DNA of 64,000 nt from Fimbriiglobus ruber. Its GTDB lineage: Bacteria > Planctomycetota > Planctomycetia > Gemmatales > Gemmataceae. Location of the stretch: contig NZ_NIDE01000008.1 of assembly GCF_002197845.1 (NCBI RefSeq), forward strand, positions 496,001 through 560,000, in the 5' to 3' direction. Below are positions 41,809 to 50,278 of this stretch, one piece after another (the stretch's first letter is position 1; every line of letters starts with the position of its first letter). A program made the translations under genes and the position numbers. The notes under the pieces are model-generated. The model ran no database searches. It saw only the letters and a list, made by a program, of their open reading frames with translations, and had not been told where the DNA came from.

Positions 41809-43266
41809 ATGTCTGACAACTTGTTGCAGCGGAGCGTGACGACATCGGTCGCGCGGAACCTGGCGAGTACGACGAAGACGTCGCCGAAGATGATGTCGAT
41901 CACCCCGCGGTGGCTGCTCAGCCTGCTGCCGTGGGTCCAGGTCAACGGCGGGACGTATCGCGTAAACCGGACGAAGGTCGAACTTTCCAAGGCCCGGCGG
42001 ATCGGAATCGACGGCTCCGGCGGAACAGCTTCATTTCCGCCCGAGGCGCTGCGAAGTGTGCCGCTGTTCTCCGGTTTGTCGGAAGACATTATCACCCGGA
42101 TGGCAGGTCGGTTTAAAACCGAGGACGTTTCGCTCGGCAACAAGTTGATGGTCGAGGGAGAAGACCGCAGCAAGTTCTTCATCATCGCCCAGGGGCAGGT
42201 CGAGGTGCTGAGCAAGGGTGTTCACGGCAGCGACCTCCGTCTGGCTTTACTGACCGAGGGCGAGTTCTTCGGCGAGACCGAACTGGTGTCGGACAAGCCG
42301 TCGGACGTGACGGTCCGCACCATCACCCCCTGCGTACTCCTGACTTTGTCCCGGCGGGATCTGGACGCGATCCTGGCCGAGCAGCCGAACTTGGGCGAAG
42401 AGTTTCAGAAAGTCGTCCGGGATCATCTGGAGTTGAAGTCGACTGTCAACCGGTATGGCGAGCGGAACATCGATCTGGTGTCTGGCTTCGCGGAAAACGT
42501 CGAGATTCCGGAAACCTTCGTCGACTACTCGGCCACCCCGCGGGAATATTCACTGTCGGCGGTCCAGACGGTGGTCCGCGTTCACACGCGGGTGTCCGAC
42601 CTCTACAACGACCCGCACGACCAACTCGAAGAACAGATGCGGCTGACGGTCGAGGGGATCAAGGAGCGTCAGGAATGGGATCTCATCAACAGTAAAAAAT
42701 TCGGCCTCCTCCACTCGGTCGACCCCGCCATGCGGATCAGCACGCGGTACGGGGCCCCGACGCCGGACGACCTGGATGAATTGTTGGCTCTCGTCTGGAA
42801 AAAACCGGCGTTCTTCCTGGCTCACCCGAAGGCGATCGCGGCTTTTGAAAGGGAGTGCACGTGGCGGGGCGTGCCGCCGGTGACGATGTCCCTGTTCGGG
42901 ACGCCGGTCATCCTCTGGCGGGGCGTGCCGATCGTGCCCTGCGACAAGCTGGAGGTGAAGAGCCGGTATCAGTCCAACCAGTGGCTGGGCACGACCAGCA
43001 TCCTACTCCTGCGAATCGGCGAGGCGGAGCAGGGCGTTGTGGGCCTTCACCATGCGGGCATCCCGGGCGAGATCATGCCGAGCCTGTCGGCCCGCCTGAT
43101 GGGGCTAGACAGCCTGGGCGTAGCCTCGTACCTGCTGACGCTCTACTTCTCGTGCGCGGTGCTGACGGACGACGCCCTCGGGGTGTTGGAGAACGTCGAA
43201 GTCGGGTATTACCACGACTACGAACACAAGAACAAAAATAAGTTTGAACACGGGCTCGGGATCTGA
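41809..43266 (+). CDS. Family 2B encapsulin shell protein with cyclic-nucleotide-type domain
   Basis: This 485-residue protein is a shell subunit that should assemble into an HK97-fold protein compartment. Residues ~1-70 form the N-arm region ([25 protein letters not shown]). Residues ~77-205 are a cNMP-binding fold ([42 protein letters not shown]). From about 225 onward come the encapsulin blocks, including [49 protein letters not shown] and [32 protein letters not shown]. The inserted cNMP domain defines Family 2B. The phosphate-binding Arg of typical cNMP domains is Ser in KPSDVTVRT. The next gene encodes its likely cargo 32 bp downstream. Confidence 0.92.
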   Translation: MSDNLLQRSVTTSVARNLASTTKTSPKMMSITPRWLLSLLPWVQVNGGTYRVNRTKVELSKARRIGIDGSGGTASFPPEALRSVPLFSGLSEDIITRMAGRFKTEDVSLGNKLMVEGEDRSKFFIIAQGQVEVLSKGVHGSDLRLALLTEGEFFGETELVSDKPSDVTVRTITPCVLLTLSRRDLDAILAEQPNLGEEFQKVVRDHLELKSTVNRYGERNIDLVSGFAENVEIPETFVDYSATPREYSLSAVQTVVRVHTRVSDLYNDPHDQLEEQMRLTVEGIKERQEWDLINSKKFGLLHSVDPAMRISTRYGAPTPDDLDELLALVWKKPAFFLAHPKAIAAFERECTWRGVPPVTMSLFGTPVILWRGVPIVPCDKLEVKSRYQSNQWLGTTSILLLRIGEAEQGVVGLHHAGIPGEIMPSLSARLMGLDSLGVASYLLTLYFSCAVLTDDALGVLENVEVGYYHDYEHKNKNKFEHGLGI

Positions 43267-43298
43267 CCGGACACCACGCGAGACAGCAGGGACGACCC

Positions 43299-45122
43299 AT
43301 GAACGACCTGACGCCCGACCTGATCGCGGCCATCGCGTCGCGGTTGTACAACGAGATCCCCGGCGCGAGCGCGGTTCCGAAATCGGAATCGGACGTGAGC
43401 CGGGTCGCGGCTGACTCCGTCGGGGGGGCGGCCGCCGTGCCCCCCGGCGTGGGCCATCCCGTTCCTCACGCCCCACCTCACGCCGGGATTCCCCACGGCC
43501 ACGGGGCTCATGCGATTCCGTTCGCAGCCCCCACGCCTCCCAACACTTCTCACATTGGGTCGGCCCCCAGTTCGGTGGGGACGCATGCCATTCCGCCCAC
43601 GTATTACACGCCGGGAGCACTGGCCCCGCCCGCGGGTCCGCCAGACTTGAGCGGGCTGTTCGCGGGCCTACCCGCGCCGACGCCGCATATGACCACACTT
43701 CCGTCTCATTCGATCGGAGGTACGGAAGTGACCTACCCGGGGCCGTTGCAAAACACGCCGGCCGGCCTTCGGGAGTTCGTCAAGCGGATTCAGGCGACCG
43801 GGCTGAGGTCGGAGAACGAGCGGTGTAACGACCCGGGTCAAGAAGCGATTAGCCGACTGTTCGCCACGAAGGCCAATGGGAAGGCCACTCCGTCGCCCTA
43901 CGTGTCACGCCCGTTCGACGTGGCCGCGGTCCGGCGCGACTTCCCGATTCTGAACCAGCGCATTCACGGCAAGCCGCTCGCCTGGCTGGACAACGCGGCC
44001 ACGACGCAGAAACCGCAGAGCGTGATCGACGCGATCTCGCGCTTCTACGCCCACGACAACTCGAACATCCACCGCGCCGCGCACACGTTGGCGGCCCGCG
44101 CCACCGACGCATACGAGCAGGCCCGGCAGAAGGTCCAGGGGTTCCTGGGCGCGTCGTCGGCGAAGGAGATCATCTTCGTCCGCGGCACGACCGAGGGGAT
44201 CAACCTCATCGCGCACACTTACGGTCGGAAGTTCCTCCAGCCGGGCGACGAGATCGTCATGTCGATCCTGGAGCACCACGCGAACATCGTCCCGTGGCAG
44301 ATGATCGCCAAGGAGAGGGGGGCGGTCATCCGCGTCATCCCCGTGACGGATCAGGGCGAAGTGAAGTTGGAAGAGTACCAGGCGCTACTCGGCCCCCGGA
44401 CCAAACTGGTCGCGCTGACGCACGCCTCGAACAGCCTGGGGACGATCCTGCCGGTCGCCGAAATGACCCAGATGGCGAAGCGGTACAACGTTCGCGTGCT
44501 GATCGACGGCGCCCAGTCGGTCGCCCACGTCCCGGTCAACGTGCAGCAACTCGGCTGCGATTTTTACGTCTTCTCCGGCCACAAGATCTTCGGCCCGACC
44601 GGCATCGGGGCTGTTTTCGCTAAGCAGGAAGTGCAAGAATTCATGCCCCCGTGGCAGGGCGGCGGGAACATGATCCGGAACGTGACCTTCGAGGAAACGA
44701 CCTACGCCGAGCCGCCGGCGAGATTCGAGGCCGGCACACCGAACATCGCCGACGCCGTCGGCCTGGGCGCTGCGCTCGACTACGTTAACCGGCTCGGGCT
44801 GCCGAACATCGCGAAATACGAACACGAACTTCTGGAATACGCGACCGAACGGCTTTCCCGGATCGACGGCCTGCGCCTGATCGGGACCGCGCGAGAGAAG
44901 GTAGGCGTGCTGTCGTTTGTGCTCAGGGGCAGGAAGACCGAAGAAGTCGGGCGGCTGCTGGACCTGGAAGGGATCGCGGTGCGTGCCGGCCACCACTGTT
45001 CCCAGCCCTCACTCCGCCGGTTCGGGGTCGAGTCGACCGTCCGGCCGTCGCTCTCGATTTACAACACGACGGAAGAAGTCGACCGCCTGACGGATGCGGT
45101 CAAACGCATTCAACGCGGGTAG
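43299..45122 (+). CDS. Encapsulin-associated cysteine desulfurase
   Basis: This 607-residue enzyme should take sulfur from cysteine as a persulfide, leaving alanine. Residues ~205-605 are a SufS/CsdA-type group II desulfurase: PLP lysine K429 in FSGHKIFGPTG, Asp403 in LIDGAQSVAH, and catalytic C567 in RAGHHCSQPS. Residues 1-200 are an added segment rich in Pro, Gly, Ala and His (HAIPF, HAIPP, LSGLFAGLPAP). It is preceded by a short amphipathic helix (LTPDLIAAIASRLYNEIPG). In known Family 2 encapsulins such a disordered N-terminal domain directs the enzyme into the shell. It lies directly after the shell gene and before a rhodanese gene. Confidence 0.94.
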   Translation: MNDLTPDLIAAIASRLYNEIPGASAVPKSESDVSRVAADSVGGAAAVPPGVGHPVPHAPPHAGIPHGHGAHAIPFAAPTPPNTSHIGSAPSSVGTHAIPPTYYTPGALAPPAGPPDLSGLFAGLPAPTPHMTTLPSHSIGGTEVTYPGPLQNTPAGLREFVKRIQATGLRSENERCNDPGQEAISRLFATKANGKATPSPYVSRPFDVAAVRRDFPILNQRIHGKPLAWLDNAATTQKPQSVIDAISRFYAHDNSNIHRAAHTLAARATDAYEQARQKVQGFLGASSAKEIIFVRGTTEGINLIAHTYGRKFLQPGDEIVMSILEHHANIVPWQMIAKERGAVIRVIPVTDQGEVKLEEYQALLGPRTKLVALTHASNSLGTILPVAEMTQMAKRYNVRVLIDGAQSVAHVPVNVQQLGCDFYVFSGHKIFGPTGIGAVFAKQEVQEFMPPWQGGGNMIRNVTFEETTYAEPPARFEAGTPNIADAVGLGAALDYVNRLGLPNIAKYEHELLEYATERLSRIDGLRLIGTAREKVGVLSFVLRGRKTEEVGRLLDLEGIAVRAGHHCSQPSLRRFGVESTVRPSLSIYNTTEEVDRLTDAVKRIQRG

Positions 45123-45214
45123 CCTGCCGCGTCGAAAAGATCGTGTAGGGTCCGTCGTGCGGACCGGCTATTCTTGAATGAATGTGGTCTGACGGATTGA
45201 CACAGGAGAAAGCG

Positions 45215-45766
45215 ATGCCCTTCTCGACCATTACGCCGGCCCAACTCGCGGAAAAGAATGCGAGCCGCCCCGTCACGCTGATCGACGTCCGCACGCCAGC
45301 GGAGTTCGATGAGATTCACGCCGTCGGAGCCAAGTCCGTCCCGCTCCACACACTCGACCCGAAAGCCTTCGCGGCCGAGTACCCGGAGGGCGACATTTAC
45401 ACGATCTGCCGGTCGGGCAGTCGCGGCGCCCAGGCGTGTGAGAAGTTCGTCGCCGCCGGCATCGATCGGGTCGTGAACGTCGAGGGTGGTACGTTGGCCT
45501 GGGAACAAGCGGAACTGCCCGTCGCGCGCGGTCGGAAAACGATGTCTCTGGAGCGCCAGGTACGCATCGCTGCCGGCTCACTGGTCTTGATTGGGACGCT
45601 GCTGGGTGCCTTCGTCGATCCAATCATGCTGGGCCTGTCCGGCTTCGTGGGTGCGGGCCTAGTGTTCGCGGGTCTCACCGATACCTGCGGAATGGGGCTA
45701 CTGCTCGCCCGGATGCCGTGGAATCAGCGCTCCAGCAAAGCGGCTTGCGAAGTTCAGCCGTCGTAG
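45215..45766 (+). CDS. Membrane-anchored rhodanese
   Basis: The 183-residue protein has a rhodanese domain at residues ~5-100 with active-site Cys65 in the loop CRSGSR, able to carry a persulfide sulfur. It is followed by two hydrophobic helices at ~120-160 (RIAAGSLVLIGTLLGAFVD, GLSGFVGAGLVFAGLTDTCGMGLLLARM) of the DUF2892 type. An AGGAGA ribosome site precedes ATG 45215. It lies 92 bp after the desulfurase, in the same direction. Rhodaneses recur in Family 2 encapsulin operons; this one could receive or donate sulfur at the membrane. The extra Cys in TDTCGMG may be functional. Confidence 0.92.
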   Translation: MPFSTITPAQLAEKNASRPVTLIDVRTPAEFDEIHAVGAKSVPLHTLDPKAFAAEYPEGDIYTICRSGSRGAQACEKFVAAGIDRVVNVEGGTLAWEQAELPVARGRKTMSLERQVRIAAGSLVLIGTLLGAFVDPIMLGLSGFVGAGLVFAGLTDTCGMGLLLARMPWNQRSSKAACEVQPS

Positions 45767-45878
45767 CACCGCCTGATCGAAACCCAAAAGCTCCTTCTTG
45801 GCTGGGCCGGCCTCCGCACCTCCACATACCCCCGCAGTGAAACGATCTTCTGCACTTCACCGTGGGGGGAAGGGGCGG

Positions 45879-46835
45879 CTAGCCGGGTGAGGTGAAGACG
45901 TTTTCGCCAGCCAGACGTTGGGCCTCTTCACGGGCCAACAGCAAGCAGTCCCGGCAGATCGTTTCGGAATAGAAGTTCCTCGTGCGGTACGCCATTTCCA
46001 ACCGGGGAAGTAGGACGCACAGTTCGACCCGGCGGCATGTGGCACAGCGGAGGAACGTCAGGTCGGCGTCTTCTGCCGGGAAGACGGCCGTCCGGAGGAA
46101 GGCCGCGCGGTGCCGCGCCCGCGCCACCTGCGGCGGCGTTGGCCCCACGGCAACCGTCGGTGGCCGGTGAGGGCGGTAGGGCGCGTCTGGCCGCGGCCCC
46201 ATCTCGAACTGCACTCCAGGGAACTCCGCCGTCAGGCCGGCCATTGGGTCGAGACTTTGAGCCCGGTCCAGAGCCGTGTGTATCCGTTCGCCGCCGGTAA
46301 AGACCGTCCGTTCGCCGGCTACGTTGATCTCGACCGTGCTGCCCAGGTGGAGGAGCAGGTATAGGTCTTCCCAGGCGAACCGTACCCGCTCCAGCCCCGG
46401 GTTGTCTGTCAGGAACGCGCCGAACTGGGGAAGCAGACGGGAGACGGAAACGCCCGTCAGCCTGCGGACGAAGCCGCGGTCGAAATACGCCGTTGGCCCG
46501 TCCCCCGCGGACATGAACTCCGTCCACGAGAGCGTCGCGGACACGGGTTCTCCGTCGATCGCGCCGCCCAACTCGGTCCGGCAGCCTGCCAGCAGCGCGC
46601 CCGCCTCGGCCGCGAACGGGTGAGTCTCGCCGGCCCCCACGCCCCGCCACGAAGGGTGGGTCCGGTCAGTGTGGCCGAGTAGGTGGGCATATTCGATCTG
46701 GAGCCGGATGAACCGAGCCCGCGCCGCCCGCCCCTGCTCCTCCAGCCAGTCCGCGTACACCAACCGGGGCAGGTCGTCGGCCCTGTTGGCCGCGATCGCG
46801 GCGAGGAACGCTCGTTCGGCCGGGGCGACGGTCAT
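45879..46835 (-). CDS. TIGR02996 domain protein with zinc-binding-type cysteines
   Basis: This 318-residue protein starts MTVAPAERAFLAAIAANRADDLPRLVYADWLEEQG, the TIGR02996 N-terminal module largely restricted to Gemmata-type planctomycetes and present in many paralogues per genome. The middle is unassigned. The C-terminus has CATCRRVELC and ICRDCLLL, two Cys pairs that could hold a zinc. The start at 46835 coincides with the module; longer frames upstream lack similarity. It is divergent from the BNR-repeat gene. Function is unknown. Confidence 0.87.
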   Translation of the reverse strand: MTVAPAERAFLAAIAANRADDLPRLVYADWLEEQGRAARARFIRLQIEYAHLLGHTDRTHPSWRGVGAGETHPFAAEAGALLAGCRTELGGAIDGEPVSATLSWTEFMSAGDGPTAYFDRGFVRRLTGVSVSRLLPQFGAFLTDNPGLERVRFAWEDLYLLLHLGSTVEINVAGERTVFTGGERIHTALDRAQSLDPMAGLTAEFPGVQFEMGPRPDAPYRPHRPPTVAVGPTPPQVARARHRAAFLRTAVFPAEDADLTFLRCATCRRVELCVLLPRLEMAYRTRNFYSETICRDCLLLAREEAQRLAGENVFTSPG

Positions 46836-47142
46836 TAGGACGCGACCTCGGCGCGATTCGGGAAACAGGCCGCGGGGCAGGCGTACGGGCACACTCGCGG
46901 GCACCCGACATTCTACGACTATCGTTAGTGGGCGTGGGCATCGCGCCTGGCTCGTTTCTCCGAGGCGAAAGGGCCGTTGTTCGCCCCTGATAGTACCCAC
47001 ACCTCCATCGATCGCATTTTCGATCAATTCGTCCGTGCCTGTGGGAACGAGAGTGCGCATAATGGGGCCGACGGCCGGAGCGATCAGCGCCCCGCGCCGC
47101 CATGCAAGCCCTCCCCATTACCTCTCTTCGCAGGCAAGACAC
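46836..47142. other. Divergent intergenic region
   Basis: About 307 bp lie between the divergent TIGR02996 and BNR-repeat genes. They should hold both promoters. No site could be defined with confidence. Confidence 0.45.
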
Positions 47143-48138
47143 ATGCGATCGCTCTTGTTGACGGCCTTTTTCGTGGTTTCGATCCCGGCTGCCGGTGCGG
47201 CCGAGTGGGAGGCGATCACCACCGAGCTGCTCAAGACCGAGAAGCCCGGCTACGGTGGACTCTCGGGTGTCACAGTCGACCACGCCACCGGGCATGTCTT
47301 CGTGGACGTCAGCGATCGCGGCGTCTTCCGCTCGACGGATCAGGGGAAGACGTGGGCACGGGTCGGCGAATCTCCCATCAAAGGGCGGACCGAGACGCCC
47401 GGCTGCCTGCAACTCGATCCCACCGGCAAATCCAAGCGACTGATGATGGCCACCGTCTACGGTGTGCCGCTCGCCCTCGGCACAACCGACGGCGCATGGC
47501 GGTTTCTGGACAAGGCGTCCGTCCACATCGACTGGGCGGCGGTCGACTGGTCGGACCCCGAGACGAAGTTCATCCTGGGGCTCAAGCACGAATCGGGCGG
47601 CGTCCTCATCCGGTCGCGGGACGGTGGCAAGACGTTCGCCGAGGTCGGCCCGGGCTACGGCCCGGCCTGGGTGTTCGACGCGGACACGGCCGTGGCGACG
47701 CGGGCCAAATCGAAGACCCAGCCCGCGGGTGGGCTCGTCCGCACGACCGACGGCGGCAAGACGTTCACCAGCGTCGCAAACTACACGCCGGTCTCCTTGC
47801 CGCGGTGGCACGACGATTCCCTCTACTGGCTTGCGGACGGGGCGCTGATTAAATCCACCGACCGCGGCGCGACCTGGGCCAAGGTCTGCGACTTGAAGGA
47901 CGGCCGCTGCGGGCCGGTGTTCGGGAAAGACGCGAAGCATCTGATCGTCCTGACGGGGGCCGGCATTGTCGAAAGCACCGACGGCGGCACGACGTGGACG
48001 AAACCGCTACCGATCCCGCCGGCCTTGAAAGGCGTCTCGCCGCTGACGTGGGTGGAGTACGACCCGATCGGCGACAGCCTTTACGTGATGAAGATGACGT
48101 CCGAGTTGTACAAACTGACGCGGGGCGGGGGGAAGTAA
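47143..48138 (+). CDS. Exported BNR/sialidase-like propeller protein
   Basis: The 331-residue protein has a signal peptide (LLLTAFFVVSIPAAGAAEW) and four to five BNR/Asp-box motifs: RSTDQGKTWARV, RSRDGGKTFAEV, RTTDGGKTFTSV, KSTDRGATWAKV, ESTDGGTTWTKP. It should fold into a beta-propeller of the sialidase/VPS10 type. Asp boxes are structural, and no catalytic triad of a sialidase could be confirmed. Such proteins are frequent secreted proteins of planctomycetes. It appears to be transcribed alone. Confidence 0.88.
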   Translation: MRSLLLTAFFVVSIPAAGAAEWEAITTELLKTEKPGYGGLSGVTVDHATGHVFVDVSDRGVFRSTDQGKTWARVGESPIKGRTETPGCLQLDPTGKSKRLMMATVYGVPLALGTTDGAWRFLDKASVHIDWAAVDWSDPETKFILGLKHESGGVLIRSRDGGKTFAEVGPGYGPAWVFDADTAVATRAKSKTQPAGGLVRTTDGGKTFTSVANYTPVSLPRWHDDSLYWLADGALIKSTDRGATWAKVCDLKDGRCGPVFGKDAKHLIVLTGAGIVESTDGGTTWTKPLPIPPALKGVSPLTWVEYDPIGDSLYVMKMTSELYKLTRGGGK

Positions 48139-48292
48139 CAAAGACGGTGTCCCGTTGATCGTCAGCGGTCGCGGCATCAACGATTTCATCCGGCTCAGCC
48201 GGGATCGCTCCGTGCAGGCGGATAATACGCTAGACTTTTTATTAATATGATTTTTGGAGTGCAACGCAATGTCAAGCCCGTTAATGATAAAA

Positions 48293-48309
48293 GCGGCCCT
48301 CGGGGCCGC
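48293..48309. terminator. Possible short terminator hairpin
   Basis: GCGGCCC-TCG-GGGCCGC forms a 7-bp GC stem preceded by A-rich and followed by T-rich sequence. It lies 155 bp after the BNR gene and just before the IS701-type element. Confidence 0.4.
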
Positions 48310-48330
48310 CGATTTATTTCTTGGAGCGAT

Positions 48331-49874
48331 TAGACCTACAGCGCGGAATAGGCCTTACTTTTTCGCGAATCGTTTGCGAAACTCCCTGATCCATTAAGGG
48401 TTTCCGAGCATCAGGCATGGATGCCAAATCGTTCCGTTCGTTTCTTCCCGAATTCGACCGGTACGTCGGACGCTTCGGCGATTGTTTCCACGACTGCCGC
48501 GGACGCGCCCATCTGTCCGTCTCTCTTCGTGGTCAGTTGTCCGACCTGGAGCGTAAGTCGGTTGAGCCGATCGCGTTGAGGTTCGGTGTCGCCCCACGGA
48601 CCCTCCAGGAGTTCCTCAAAACCCTCGATTGGGACGAGGAGCGGATGCGCGATCGGGTGCAACAGATCGTTGTCGCCGAACACTTCCTTCACCCGACCAT
48701 CGGGCTCATTGATGAGACGAGCTTCGCCAAGAAGGGTGACCAATCGCCTGGGGTCCAGCGGCAATGGTGCGGTCATCTGGGGAAAGTCGAGAACGGTGTC
48801 GTCACCGTCCACTTGGGGATCGCCTCCGGGGATTTTCCGTGCTTGCTCGATGCCGACCTGTTCCGTCCTCAGTCGTGGGACGACGACCGCAAACGCTGTC
48901 AGGCCGCCGTCATCCCCGACGACATCGTCTACCGACCGAAATGGCGGATCGCCGTCGAGCACTACGACCGGGCGGTGGCCCACGGGTTACGGTTCGACTG
49001 GCTGACGTTCGACGAGGGCTACGGCCGCAAGCCGGAGTTCCTCCGGGAGCGGACCGCGCGGGGCCAGCAGTGGGTGGTGGAGGTTCCGAAGAATGAGTAC
49101 GGTTGGCGGACCAAACCGCGGGTCACGAATCGGGAAGATCGGTCCGGCGGCCGGGGGCGACCCCGCAAGGCGCCCCGGTTGGTGTCGGGTCAGCGTCCCG
49201 CTCGTCGCCTGGATGAGATGCTGACACGGGATGCCAAACTCCGGGACCAAGATTGGGTGTCGTTCCGGTTGGACGATCGCGACCACGGGCCGAGCGTCTG
49301 GGAGGTCAAGCGCGTCACGTTCTACCCGACGCAGACCGAGGGGCTCCCCGCGGAACCGCTGCAATTGGTGGTCGCCCGGCACACGTTGGATCCCGGAGGC
49401 CGGAAGTTCTTCCTGTCGAACGCCCCGGCGGGGACGAGTACCGCCACGTTGCTCCGGGTTGCCCTGACGCGTCATCGGGTGGAGCAATGCTTCCGTGTTC
49501 AGAAGTCCGAACTCGGCATGGATCACTTCGAGATGCGGAACGACGTCGGGCGGATGCGACACCTGCACCTGACCGCCGTCCGTCCTCTCTTCCTGATGCG
49601 AGCCGTCGAACGGCGTCGGGGGGAAAAATCCGGACTGGACGGTGGAGCAGGTCCACACGGTGATCATGGCTCAACTCACGGCCCGGCGGCTAACGGGTCG
49701 GGTGTCGAAAAAAAATACTGGAGGCGTTGGTCGAGGAAATCAAATACCACCAGAAAAGGAACGCGCAATCGAGGCGATCCCATGCCAAACAAACAAGGAA
49801 GCGTCTCCGAAGGAAGGGCATCAAGCTGAAAGATACGACCCTCTGCCCACTGCTAATCTAGCGCTGTCGGTCTA
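48331..49874 (+). mobile_element. IS701-type insertion sequence
   Basis: TAGACCTACAGCGC at 48331-48344 is matched by an inverted copy at 49861-49874 with one mismatch. I take these as the ends of a 1544-bp element carrying one transposase gene. No identical 4-bp flanks were found, so the outermost bases are uncertain. The right end abuts a truncated IS3 element, implying insertion into, or recombination with, that element. Confidence 0.7.
48417..49829 (+). CDS. IS701 family transposase, frame disrupted near the C-terminus
   Basis: The frame carries the DDE domain of IS701-type transposases: LIDETSFAKKGDQSPGVQRQWCG (first Asp), DWLTFDEGYGRKPEFL (second) and RHRVEQCFRVQKSELGMDHFE (Glu). After about residue 400 it departs from the family. 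The expected tail runs in the +1 frame from a G6 run at ~49618 (KNPDWTVEQVHTVIMAQLT). After an A8 run at ~49708 it moves to a third frame (ILEALVEEIKYHQKRNAQSRRS) that stops at 49860. The real or ancestral gene is therefore 48417-49860. Both shifts lie at homopolymers, so they could be reading errors. Confidence 0.85.
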   Translation: MDAKSFRSFLPEFDRYVGRFGDCFHDCRGRAHLSVSLRGQLSDLERKSVEPIALRFGVAPRTLQEFLKTLDWDEERMRDRVQQIVVAEHFLHPTIGLIDETSFAKKGDQSPGVQRQWCGHLGKVENGVVTVHLGIASGDFPCLLDADLFRPQSWDDDRKRCQAAVIPDDIVYRPKWRIAVEHYDRAVAHGLRFDWLTFDEGYGRKPEFLRERTARGQQWVVEVPKNEYGWRTKPRVTNREDRSGGRGRPRKAPRLVSGQRPARRLDEMLTRDAKLRDQDWVSFRLDDRDHGPSVWEVKRVTFYPTQTEGLPAEPLQLVVARHTLDPGGRKFFLSNAPAGTSTATLLRVALTRHRVEQCFRVQKSELGMDHFEMRNDVGRMRHLHLTAVRPLFLMRAVERRRGEKSGLDGGAGPHGDHGSTHGPAANGSGVEKKYWRRWSRKSNTTRKGTRNRGDPMPNKQGSVSEGRASS

Positions 49875-50177
49875 CTTAAGTCACTCGATCTGCGCGTATA
49901 ACTCGACCGTCTTGTCCTCCGGTGGTCCGGTCGGCTTGACCCCGGACGCGAACACGCCCTCGGCCCCGGCCAGTAACTGCTTCTTCCAGGCGTGGATCAG
50001 GGTCGGGTGGACGTCGTACTGGGAGGCCACCTGGTTGATGGTCCGATCCCCCTTGACCGCCGCCATCGCGACCTGGGCCTTGAACGCCGCCGTGTGCATT
50101 TTTCGCTTCGTCGTTATTTAGATATACTTGAAATTCCATCAGTACATTTTAACTGGTGGTCCAGTTTTCGGGGTCCA
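49875..50177 (-). mobile_element. Truncated IS3 family element
   Basis: The reverse strand from 50177 starts TGGACCCCGAAAACTGGACC, a typical IS3 end, and continues into orfA. The element is cut off at 49874 where the IS701-type end begins. The orfB transposase and other end are not in the neighbourhood. Confidence 0.75.
49881..50099 (-). pseudogene. IS3 OrfA fragment
   Basis: The 72 residues MHTAAFKAQVAMAAVKGDRTINQVASQYDVHPTLIHAWKKQLL... contain the helix-turn-helix of IS3 OrfA proteins. They stop at ELYAQIE where the intact family continues with a leucine zipper (about 15-25 more residues). The truncation coincides with the right end of the IS701-type element. Without OrfB it cannot support transposition. 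Confidence 0.82.
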
Positions 50178-50206
50178 CTATATCCATCAGGCTTGTTTGG
50201 CGCACC

Positions 50207-50265
50207 AGAGGACACGGAGAGAGGAAAAGAGAACACTTCTCGTTTTTCCTCTCTCCGTGTCCTCT
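50207..50265. terminator. Hairpin between IS3 remnant and PhyH gene
   Basis: AGAGGACACGGAGAGAGGAA and two further bases (50207-50228) pair perfectly with 50244-50265 around a 15-nt loop. It lies 14 bases past the stop of the reverse-strand PhyH gene and is a plausible terminator for it. Confidence 0.65.
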
Positions 50266-50278
50266 GTGACCTCTGTGG

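Noticed and set aside
43299-43900. Possibility that the desulfurase leader is a separate upstream gene
   Set aside because: The frame is continuous into the catalytic domain, and such leaders are a known feature of Family 2 encapsulin cargo.
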